Below are positions 48,552-58,800 of a stretch of 64,000 bases of DNA, in pieces. The position numbers were made by a program, and so were the translations under genes. Position 1 is the first letter of the stretch; each line of letters starts with the position of its first letter. Origin of the DNA: Rhabditoides inermis (Eukaryota > Nematoda > Chromadorea > Rhabditida > Rhabditidae); assembly GCA_963966185.1 (NCBI GenBank), contig CAWZYM010000384.1, positions 410,001 through 474,000 on the forward strand, read 5' to 3'. The notes beneath the pieces were generated by a model, which made no database searches, was not told the origin of the DNA, and saw nothing but the letters and a program-made list of their open reading frames with translations.

Positions 48552-50858
48552 TGTTGGCAGGTTCCGCAATGGGCTAGCTGGGCGCTCAAGTCTCTGTCGG
48601 GCAAGTTCTACAAGGGCCCGTCTCCGGTGGAGGGAGCGGGAGGGGCAGGAGGAGGAGAGGGGGCTGGCGGTGCTCAGTCGCCGAGGGCCGGATCGCAGCC
48701 ACCCACTGGAGCAGCATCCGCCAACGGTGCGTCATGTGTGGATGTTTTATATCACGATACCTATATTAAGCTAGTGATCATAAATCAATAAAAGTTTCAG
48801 CTGCCGCCGTGTCTGCAGCTCCGAAAAAGGCACCGGCCAACGACGGGTGGGGAGAGTTGGAGGAGGGAGGAGAGGAGGACGAGTGGGCCGATGCCGAGAC
48901 GGTGAGGGGGAAGGAGGGAGAGAGAGAGAGAGGATGTTGTTGTTGCAGGGCACTGGCGGAGGGGGTGGCGGTGGTGGCTGGGACGATGCGGGAGGAGATG
49001 AGGACGACTGGGGCACTGGCTGGGAGAGCAGCCCCGCCGCGGCTCCTGTCAAGGTGGGGAGAGAGCAAGTAGTACCAGCAACTCTCATCAAGCGGGAGAT
49101 TCCTTTCGGACTTCTTTTCGGATTTCTTTTTAGATTTAGACTTTTGCAACGATTGAAGATGGCGTGTATTGTCATTGAAAATTTGTGTACAGTGATTTTC
49201 AAAAGGATACTCATCCCTACTATATCATTTTATTTTGTGTTCATGTTTTAGACGGTGGAGAAGCCGAAGCCGGCAGTGGGTGCGCCGAAGCTAAAGGCCC
49301 CCTCGCGAGGAGCGGGAGGAGGAGGGCTGAAGCTGGGAGGAGGAGCGGCCAAGGCAAAGCCCGTCAAGGGTGCGTCTTGTATATCTATTTATATATTCAA
49401 CTTTTTTAGTGTGCGAATGTGTCCTTTTCACATATATATTCCACATGATATTTACATACCTAAATTCTTGAATATTTTTGTTAACGCTGGTTAGATCTGT
49501 GACTTTTTGAGTATTGTTTATTGGGTGAAAAAATAAGTTGTTTTTAAATCTTCGATTTTAGTGGCAGAGGAGGAGGATCTGGACTATCTTCTCGGGGCCA
49601 CCAACCAGCCGAAGAAGAAGACTTCGACAACGGGATGTGAGTGGAAGAGGAAAGGGGAGAGGGAGAGTACTGTAGATTCATACGATATACTGTAGAAAAC
49701 TAGACAATATATGACATGGGAGAGTATAGCATGTATTGCTCAAAAATATTGCGCACGCTATTTCAGTGTAGAGTGAAACTTATTTTCTATGTAATGCCTC
49801 CCTCCACTTTTTCACGACATGAGCGTGAAACATGGAAAGGAAAATATAAAGTGGTGTAGATGTTTGTGAACATTGTAGTTACAGTTGAGAGTAATTGTTT
49901 TGCAGTGTCGTTTGGTGTGGCTGAGAGCGGCAGCGTAGGAGGAGGAGGGGGATGGGACGACTTTGGAGGAGACGAGGAGAAGTCGAGTGGAGGAGGAGGG
50001 GGATGGGGAGAGTGGGACGAGCCGGCCGACGAGAAACGTGAGTGGATTTTGTGTTGGACTTCTGTTGGGGTTGATATGTGCTGAGTGATTATAATTGATT
50101 TTCTTGAATTGAAGTGCGCTTGAAAGATATTGTTCGTGGTAATATTTAGCTGTTTGTTGTACGCATAGGAGGATGGATAAGTGGTACGTGGAGTGATGGA
50201 CAGAGGGATAGAGAGAGGGCGCGAAGGATGGGAGAGCTGTTTGGAAGAGGTGGAGGACGTGAGTGGATTTTGTGTTGGACTTTTACTGGGATTGCTATGT
50301 TCTGAGTGATTATATTTTAATTGATTTTCTTGAATTGAAGTGCGCTTGAAAGATATTGTTCGTGGTAATATTTAGTCGTTTGTTGTACGCATAGGAGGAT
50401 GTATAAGTGGTACGTGGAGTGATGGACAGAGGGATAGAGAGAGGGCGCGAAGAATGGGAGAGCTGTTTTCAGCCGCGGTGGTGCCTGTTGTGAAGCCAGT
50501 GAGCAAGCCGCTGTCTGCCGCCTCCTCCACTTCTTCTCTCGCCACTAAGGACAAGGTGCGTCGTGCTATCTCTCCTTTTGTCTTTGTGGCAGAAAACATC
50601 ATTAGAAGTTGAATAGTGTGCATTGTTATTTGTGGGTAACAAAAGGGCTGGTCTAAGTAAGTGACTATTTTGGTTGGTGATAAGGTAGGGAACAATTTGA
50701 GGAGACTGTTTTAGGATGCTCGTCGCGCGGAGCTGGCAGCCCGGAATGAGCAGCGCAAGGCTGAGCTGGCAGCTCGGAGGGCGGCTCGGGGGGCGATGAA
50801 GCTGGGAGGGGCCAAGGACAAGGAAAAGGCCGCCGACGAGTTCACCGCAGACTGGTAG
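44326..50858 (+). CDS. SCYL1: SCYL1-like N-terminal kinase-like protein
   Basis: Pseudokinase with HEAT repeats that, in the SCYL1 family, works in COPI-dependent Golgi-to-ER trafficking. More than 15 exons can be joined from MASVLSSFFARDPK to a stop at 50856-50858, about 800 residues. The kinase-like N-lobe has SSLRKQAQKLRTMRHPG, with YLVTEPCVPL after it. The catalytic loop is degenerate (LSHESIRRSVFV in place of HRD, KLED in place of DFG), as expected for SCYL pseudokinases. HEAT region: SLRECLDLFP, AYKYG-like AYEYGDAGPNI, RTRVKLLEKIDEF-like RTTRVKLLEKIDEF, NLATGFLDSSPAVRESTVK. The acidic Gly/Trp-rich linker (GWDDAGGDEDDWG) and basic C-terminal helix (RRAELAARNEQRKAE, MKLGG) match the family, including its COPI-binding type tail. 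One intron holds a (GA)n tract, another a tRNA-like insertion, and a 221-bp tandem duplication lies near the 3' end. Confidence 0.9.
48060..48150 (-). other. tRNA-Ala-like module in a SCYL1 intron
   Basis: On the minus strand there is GAGTGGTAAGGTAACGC (A-box-like), a loop TTAGCAA with anticodon AGC, and the B box GGGTTCGATC. The stems pair imperfectly, so this is more likely a SINE head or tRNA pseudogene than a working tRNA. Confidence 0.45.
48434..48548. repeat. (GA)n/(GAAA) microsatellite in SCYL1 intron
   Basis: About 115 bases of GA with AAAG interruptions, starting soon after the donor following SGDK. Confidence 0.95.
50038..50468 (+). repeat. 221-bp tandem duplication across a SCYL1 splice region
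   Basis: The units start at GTGAGTGGATTTTGTGTTGG, at 50038 and 50259, and run to GGGAGAGCTGTTT. The second unit runs directly into the exon encoding VVPVVKPVSKPL. Each unit carries a GTGAGT donor at its start and a CGCATAG acceptor-like site. A 92-base segment between the two could be an extra exon in phase. Confidence 0.9.
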
Positions 50859-51230
50859 ACACTCGAATCGACACTACTCATCAGAACAACGTTTCGTTTT
50901 TTGGACATTTCGAGTAGTGGGGGTAGTAGGAGGATTGAAACAGCATATTCGGTGTTAGTCGCGCGCGCTATTTATTCGTGTCTTTATTATGTGCAACTGT
51001 GATACTTGGATGTTTTTTCTCGATTTGTTCTTTTAGATAAGTGATATCGTATTAATGAGTGAGCGATTCTGCGGTGTCGAACTATTGTGTGTCTATGACT
51101 ATTTATGAAGTGGATATTGAATAAATTATTAACGATATAAGTATGAATGTGTATTAAAATGTTTTCGTTGACGATGGAAATACAAGTACAAATAATGGTA
51201 CATATTTATATGAGTGTGTGTGTTGTGCGC

Positions 51231-51494
51231 CTAGCAGTATCCCATCTTCTGGCACATTGCGAGTGCGTTAGTGGACGGATCGGCGGCCATAGTAGACAGA
51301 ACCAGGTCCAGGTGGTCGCCGAAGATGTTCCTGAGTATTGATCGGTATTGATGTATCGATTGAGAGCAAAGTTAATACGTGAGGATGCGAAGCTTGAGGA
51401 GAAGGGGGAAGGACAAACCTGCACGCGATTCTCTGCTCCTTGTTGGGGATCTCGTCGCAAGAACCTGCCATCGCGTCCGACATGGAAGCCTGCA

Positions 51495-51531
<37 letters not shown>

Positions 51532-51935
51532 TCTCCTTCTCCTCTCTCTCTCTCTCACCATCAGCTGGTTGTTTCCCTGCACAGTGGACACCATGGAGTT
51601 GAGACCGATCTGGAATTGTGAAAATTAACACTAACAGAGATGTGGATCTCGTGAATCTCTTTAAATATTCTTTTGAAACTACTACTAAACACTGCTTTCA
51701 TGGATACTAAACCAGTTTCGCAAGACTGATCTGATCTCTGTAGAATAAACCGCCTGATCCCCAGTTGTAAAACCACGTGGAGAATCGACGAGAAGAATCA
51801 TGGAGAAGGAGAGCAAGAGAATCAGCGTACCTCGCAGAAGTGACATGTGATGGGTGCTCCGGCGGCAGCGGCTCGGACTGCCGGGCAGAGGAGGGCGAGA
51901 GAGAGGAGGAGGAGGAGAGGCAGCACGCGGGACAT
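51231..51935 (-). CDS. Saposin-B-domain peptide (caenopore/saposin-like protein)
   Basis: Small secreted membrane-active or lipid-binding protein of the saposin-like family; nematodes use many of these in gut digestion and antimicrobial defence. Four exons join in phase: 51935-51831, 51609-51559, 51489-51419 and 51330-51231, giving 107 residues. A strong signal peptide (VLPLLLLLSLALLCPAV) precedes a single SapB domain with six cysteines in the standard order: CHFC, CDEIP, IAC and CQKMGYC at the end. The C-terminal cysteine is the last residue, typical of single-domain family members. The start codon lies five bases after TTGCAG, a likely trans-splice acceptor. Intron 2 contains a CT tract before the exon. 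It is convergent with SCYL1. Confidence 0.85.
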
Positions 51936-51999
51936 GACTCCTGCAATCACACACGTGTATACTATGCTAACCGAATAGACAGTGATGAAAAAGGAAATA

Positions 52000-52845
52000 G
52001 TGTACATAAAACATCAAAGACTGAAGAAAAAATACGCGGAGAATAGACTTTCACAGCTGTCAGGATTTTTGATCTAATCATGACTAATGTGAAAAGTTGA
52101 GTTTTTGGAAAATTGAAAAAAAGATAACACAGACACCTTGCTAACAATGATATGTTTAGAATAATGAACGAAGAATCATTATCATACTAGCATGCTGTGA
52201 AGGAAAGTAAGTTTAGTTGTTCAGGGTCCACCGAGAAACGAAGACTGCCACATTGCTGGTTCGAGAGTTCCACCTGATAAGATATTTCGAACGATCGATT
52301 CTTGAAACAGGCGTTATCAGTTAACCACACAATCACATAGTCAACCGTCCTAGCCACACCTAACACATCTAAGTGTAAGTTTGTGAAACAAAAGCTCGCC
52401 AGAATTATGCTGAGCTTTGAGACTACGAAAACCAGAAAAGGGAATGGACTCGAGGTTCCGTTACTTGCGTTTATACTCCTGTGATCAAAAGCAGTTGTGG
52501 AAAGCAGTCACGTTCGCATTCACAGTAATTCTGTTCAGATTCACAGTAAGTACATCTCACACTCAAGCAATGAAAGGTTGCTGGTAGGTGTAGGTGTGCC
52601 TCTTCTACTTCTAGTCCTCTTCTTCCATCCCCCCTCCTCTTCAAGACTAATATGATACAATACGGAGCACAATTCATAGCACTTTTTAGAATCATTTCAT
52701 TTATTCTATCCAAGTCCGTTCTCATAGAACTGAATTCATCCCATAATAACAAGTATTTACCAATGTGAAGAGAAAACATAAACTAAACACATTTACAACA
52801 AAACGTCTATAGATAGATATAGATAACATGAACAACCGTCAACCA
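52000..52845. other. Intergenic DNA without a visible gene
   Basis: Upstream of the saposin-like gene and downstream of the RG-rich gene. I see no exon-like sequence. A B-box-like GGTTCGAGAGTTCC at 52257 might be a faint tRNA-like trace. Confidence 0.55.
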
Positions 52846-52851
52846 AGCTCG

Positions 52852-55800
52852 TCACTTGCCCCTTCCCCTCCCTCCTCTGCCTCTTCCCCTGCCTCTTCCC
52901 CTGCCACGACCCCGTCCGCCTCGCTTACTTCCCGCGCCGGCATCCTGAAATGAAAACATAGTGGTAGATCCCGCACCGGTATCCTGAGAGAGAAAACAAG
53001 AAATGATATTGTTGTGTCCGCACGAGTGAGAGAGACGCGAGTAGAAGAGGCGTTTATTGGAGTAGCCAATAGAACAATATTGGAGAACAACGGAACTGTA
53101 CTGAACTGTACAATGAGTGAGCGCCCGAGTTATATAGAGGGATGGAAGGTTCTGGAATGATCGGGTGAGGGCGCGCTCAGTGTAGAGTGGGTGGAGTCTA
53201 TTGGATAAGGAAGTGCGGGATAGGTAAGGAACATTCTAGAAGCATGATCATGTGGAGTGATTATGATCGGGGCAATTAGGGAATGATCTAGAAAGGTGTA
53301 GCAGCATAGGGATAATGCTGGCTATCCCAACACCTCCCCCCTAAGATTGACGGTAGGACAGGAAAGAGGGTCAATCTGAGAGAATGGGGACACGACGCGG
53401 ATGGCGAGCATCTGTCGGTGTGTCCGGCGGAGCGGCAGCAGCAAGAGCGAGCACGGCGGCAGGCGGGCTCAGCGTGGTTGGCAGAGTCGTTGGAGACGAG
53501 CTGGCTGCGCACGTTGTGAGAGTGGAGTCCTGGTGGTCGTAGCAGGAGCGTTGATCGGTAAAAGTGTCCTCATCCGTGGAAGTGAACGTGGTGACGTCAT
53601 CTTCCATTCCATCCGGAAGGGAATCGAGCTCGTAGTCTGACGCGACGTTCATTGCTGCTGACAAGAAGCCCGCCGATCTCACACGTCACACCATTGTAAT
53701 AGAGGACCTCATGCCGCAACTATTGGAGGCACTCGCCAATCTCTCGAAGATCAACGCCATCATTCTGGACAAGCTTGCCGATGGAGACACCATTGCCGCC
53801 GCTGTCGCTCCTTCATCCACCCCGGACCAGAAGGACTTCACCGACCTTTGGTTCGTCCACTACAAGCCCTCCTTCGAGAAGGATTGCTCCAAGGAGACCA
53901 AGACTCGACGTCACCATCCACCGTCTCCGTGCCCACTCCGCCAAGGCAATCATTGGAAACGACACTGTTCTCAACTCGGCCGGAATGCCAGTGCCGCCAA
54001 GCCGCGCACTCGGCACAACAACAGCGTCTGCGAGAAGACTGCCGATGTCACCAAGCCCGCTCCAGCCAGCCGCGCTATGACCGTCGCTTCTCTCTCCGAC
54101 CACACCGACGCTCATCCGGTCCCCGACAAGAAGATGTTCGTTCCACCCATCTCCCTCTCGCTCTCGCCATCGCACGCCGGACTCGACTCACTCTCTGATG
54201 ACGTCACCGCGCCCGTGCTTACCGTCGCTGACACCAAGGCCGATGGATCCATCCCCATCCGCGCCGTCCCTTCACGTGGACTCACCGACGACTCGCTGCT
54301 GTTGCACCAGCCCTCTCATCTCACAGCGGAGGATGAGTTCGCCCAGCCGAACGACTACGGAACACTCTTCACATCGCCTCGACGCGCCATCTCTGACGAT
54401 CTTCTCCAGAATGCCGTCAACCCTTCCGAGGATCTCCACGACTCCTCCGGACACACTGGCATCTTCCAGCAGATCACCGTCTCGATCTCTGGACTCTCTC
54501 GCGTTGCTGCCTCTCCCGCCGACTCGAACGTCGCTGGCCGCCCTACTCAAGAGCTCAACGCCCCATCTGAAGCCTCTCATCGGATCCACTCACATGGCTT
54601 CGCCGTCCACCCGCCGTGCAACTCCGTCCCGCAGACACACGCTCTCGGCGACGCGATTCTCATTGGACGCCACTTCGATCCCCCTCCGATCGACCCCGAG
54701 ATGCCACCACCGAAGAACGCCGCTCACCGGAACTTCGATGGATTCAACTACCACGGACGCCTCTACAACGAACAGCGCCAGCCCAGTCGACAGCTAGACG
54801 CCATGCTCGTGCAGAAGAAGATGTGGAACCCCGACTGCGACATCGCTCCCGCTCTCAACGACGGAATGCTCGCATCGGACACCGATTCGCCGACGCACCC
54901 GCTGCTCGCGAACCACGACTCTGGTCTACCGATCTACCCCGCGGCCGTCGCGTCAGACTACGAGCTCGATTCCTTTCCGGATGGAATGGAAGATGACGTC
55001 ACCACGTTCACTTCCACGGATGAGGACACTTTTACCGATCAACGCTCCTGCTACGACCACCAGGACTCCACTCTCACAACGTGCGCAGCCAGCTCGTCTC
55101 CAACGACTCTGCCAACCACGCTGAGCCCGCCTGCCGCCGTGCTCGCTCTTGCTGCTGCCGCTCCGCCGGACACACCGACAGATGCTCGCCATCCGCGTCG
55201 TGTCCCCATTCTCTCAGATTGACCCTCTTTCCTGTCCTACCGTCAATCTTAGGGGGGAGGTGTTGGGATAGCCAGCATTATCCCTATGCTGCTACACCTT
55301 TCTAGATCATTCCTTAATTGCCCCGATCATAATCACTCCACATGATCATGCTTCTAGAATGTTCCTTACTTATCCCGCACTTCCTTATCCAATAGACTCC
55401 ACCCACTCTACACTGAGCGCGCCCTCACCCGATCGGGTGCGTCGGCGAATCGGTGTCCGATGCGAGCATTCCGTCGTTGAGAGCGGGAGCGATGTCGCAG
55501 TCGGGGTTCCACATCTTCTTCTGCACGAGCATGGCGTCTAGCTGTCGACTGGGCTGGCGCTGTTCGTTGTAGAGGCGTCCGTGGTAGTTGAATCCATCGA
55601 AGTTCCGGTGAGCGGCGTTCTTCGGTGGTGGCATCTCGGGGTCGATCGGAGGGGGATCGAAGTGGCGTCCAATGAGAATCGCGTCGCCGAGAGCGTGTGT
55701 CTGCGGGACGGAGTTGCACGGCGGGTGGACGGCGAAGCCATGTGAGTGGATCCGATGAGAGGCTTCAGATGGGGCGTTGAGCTCTTGAGTAGGGCGGCCA

Positions 55801-58800
55801 GCGACGTTCGAGTCGGCGGGAGAGGCAGCAACGCGAGAGAGTCCAGAGATCGAGACGGTGATCTGCTGGAAGATGCCAGTGTGTCCGGAGGAGTCGTGGA
55901 GATCCTCGGAAGGGTTGACGGCATTCTGGAGAAGATCGTCAGAGATGGCGCGTCGAGGCGATGTGAAGAGTGTTCCGTAGTCGTTCGGCTGGGCGAACTC
56001 ATCCTCCGCTGTGAGATGAGAGGGCTGGTGCAACAGCAGCGAGTCGTCGGTGAGTCCACGTGAAGGGACGGCGCGGATGGGGATGGATCCATCGGCCTTG
56101 GTGTCAGCGACGGTAAGCACGGGCGCGGTGACGTCATCAGAGAGTGAGTCGAGTCCGGCGTGCGATGGCGAGAGCGAGAGGGAGATGGGTGGAACGAACA
56201 TCTTCTTGTCGGGGACCGGATGAGCGTCGGTGTGGTCGGAGAGAGAAGCGACGGTCATAGCGCGGCTGGCTGGAGCGGGCTTGGTGACATCGGCAGTCTT
56301 CTCGCAGACGCTGTTGTTGTGCCGAGTGCGCGGCTTGGCGGCACTGGCATTCCGGCCGAGTTGAGAACAGTGTCGTTTCCAATGATTGCCTTGGCGGAGT
56401 GGGCACGGAGACGGTGGATGGTGACGTCGAGTCTTGGTCTCCTTGGAGCAATCCTTCTCGAAGGAGGGCTTGTAGTGGACGAACCAAAGGTCGGTGAAGT
56501 CCTTCTGGTCCGGGGTGGATGAAGGAGCGACAGCGGCGGCAATGGTGTCTCCATCGGCAAGCTTGTCCAGAATGATGGCGTTGATCTTCGAGAGATTGGC
56601 GAGTGCCTCCAATAGTTGCGGCATGAGGTCCTCTATTACAATGGTGTGACGTGTGAGATCGGCGGGCTTCTTGTCAGCAGCAATGAACGTCTCGTCAGGA
56701 ACTCCGGAAGTCCTGGTTGTGCGTAGTCCAGTTGTTGCGTGGACAGAAGATCCGGTAATCCTGATCCAGGTGGTTGTTGTTGTACCGCGTGGGTCCGTTA
56801 ATCCTGATCGCCAGTTGTTGTGTCCGCACGAGTGAGAGAGACGCGAGTAGAAGAGGCGTTTATTGGAGTAGCCAATAGAACAATATTGGAGAACAACGGA
56901 ACTGTACTGAACTGTACAATGAGTGAGCGCCCGAGTTATATAGAGGGATGGAAGGTTCTGGAATGATCGGGTGAGGGCGCGCTCAGTGTAGAGTGGGTGG
57001 AGTCTATTGGATAAGGAAGTGCGGGATAGGTAAGGAACATTCTAGAAGCATGATCATGTGGAGTGATTATGATCGGGGCAATTAGGGAATGATCTAGAAA
57101 GGTGTAGCAGCATAGGGATAATGCTGGCTATCCCAACAGATATGATCTAGTCAGTCTATTGGAAACTTCTTTCAAAGCCCGATCACACCATCACACGTAC
57201 CTCGGTCTTGCTGCGCGTCCGTTTAGATGGCGACTCCTGCTCATCTTCCTCTTCCTTTTTCACAAATCGCTTGCTAGGAGACGTTGACGGCGTCTGAAAC
57301 AAACAAAAATGAGTATGCCCAAAAAGGGACAAACGGAAACTAACCGTCTTCTCCTGCTCCTCATCCTGCTCCTTCTCTTTCGCGCTCCTGTGAGTTGGCC
57401 GCTTAGTGGGAGTCTGAAAACCACAGTACTTTCGCATCCCAACAGATCTCATCATAAACCCAAACCCATACCTTCTCCTCCAGCTGCTGCTTCTCGGAAC
57501 GACGAGGGCGTCTTTTCGAGGGAGGCGGCGACCCGCTCTCTTCCTCTTCTTCTTCCTTTATTTTCTTCTTTCTCCCACCAACCTTCCTTACAGGCGCCAC
57601 AGCTGTCTGAAATGACACATTTGGGTGGCGCGTATCTTAGCGCTCAGCCGATTGAACCATCTTTCTCAAAAACAATTCTTGGATTACATAAATGGTTACT
57701 TCTGTCGTGGTTGAGCGCATGATATAAAACATAGTAAGAACGAGATAAGACAAACAGACACACACCTTGCCGCCCCTCGGTCTGGGTCTATATGGCCTGG
57801 GCTGCTTTCCGCGCTCCGTCTCCTCCGCGGTCTTCTCCCGCACCGCACTCGCCACCAGCTCCGCTCCCCACACCACAGCAGACGTCGCGAACGGAGCCAC
57901 CGCAACCGGCTCGCGCTAGAGAAAGTATGATACACAGTGGTATTGCATATTATACATATCAAATCAACATGCATCACGCAACGCGGATTGATGATGCATC
58001 GTTTCTCACCGTAGAACGTATGCTTAACCTGGATTCGAATGATCGTTTGTGACGTATAAATAGTAAAAAAAAAAAGATACACGATCAGCACAATTCGCTG
58101 AGATATCTGTGAATGCGAAAAGTGAGACTCACCGCATATTGACATCCTGCGATGGCAGCACGCTTGTGCTTGGACATGTTCGAAGACTGAGGCCTCTTCT
58201 CTTCGTCTTCCTCGTCATCCTCCTCCACCTCCTGCTCCTTCTCCTCCTTCTCCATCAGTCTCTTCCGCCGCATCCTGTACTTGTCCCACTTAGACGCGGA
58301 ACGAGCTGGAACTGCTTCTTTCTCGTCCTAAAACACAGATAAATTGCGGCTATGAAATGATATCGATGACCGATAAAGTTATTCATACACTCGAAAAGTG
58401 ATAGTCATACAGTAGAAATATTGAAGGCATAAACCTGCTCTGACTCAGACTCGTCTGCATCACTCTCCTCGTCCTTCTCCCGCTTTTCTTCGTCCGTCTG
58501 AAACCACACAACGAACAGTCAAACAGAGAACACCGAGCTCACCTTCTCCTCGTCTTCCGTCTCCTCTTTCACTTGCTCCTCCTCCTCCTCCTTCTCCCTC
58601 TGATTCTTCCTCTTCAGCCTGCAGCGTCGCTCGCTCGCCCTCCTCCTCTCCACCTCCTCGTCGTGAACGCGATTGATCATCTTCAGACGGTCGCTCGCAG
58701 CTCTAAACAACCCTCTCTCCCTTTCTCACTTCTCTCCATATTCCTCTCTCTCTCTCTCTCTCTCTCCCTCTCTCTTCCTCCCCCTCTCCCTCCCTCCCTC

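Larger units (their letters stand above)
53010..57138 (-). mobile_element. Non-autonomous LTR retrotransposon with an inverted internal copy
   Basis: The element is flanked by GATAT on both sides (53005-53009 and 57139-57143), a perfect 5-bp target duplication. LTRs begin TGTTGGGATAG and end CGGACACAACA on the minus strand. Order on the minus strand: LTR (57138-56816), 5' leader with CTGGCGATCAGG as a possible primer-binding site, gag-like frame (56624-55425, first 398 codons), an inverted segment (55435 back to about 53641), the last 80 or so gag-like codons, a polypurine tract (complement of CCTCCCCCCTAAG) and the second LTR (53332-53010). The inverted segment holds the whole 503-codon frame, a polypurine tract and 175 bp of LTR. 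No reverse transcriptase, protease or integrase is present, so movement must depend on another element. Confidence 0.9.

Noticed and set aside
54198..54797. 199-codon alternative frame in the LTR element
   Set aside because: Serine/threonine/arginine-rich shadow of the main gag-like frame; the same shadow appears in the inverted copy.
55261..55435. Solo or nested second LTR retrotransposon
   Set aside because: There is no separate target duplication or second LTR of its own; it is part of the inverted segment inside one element.
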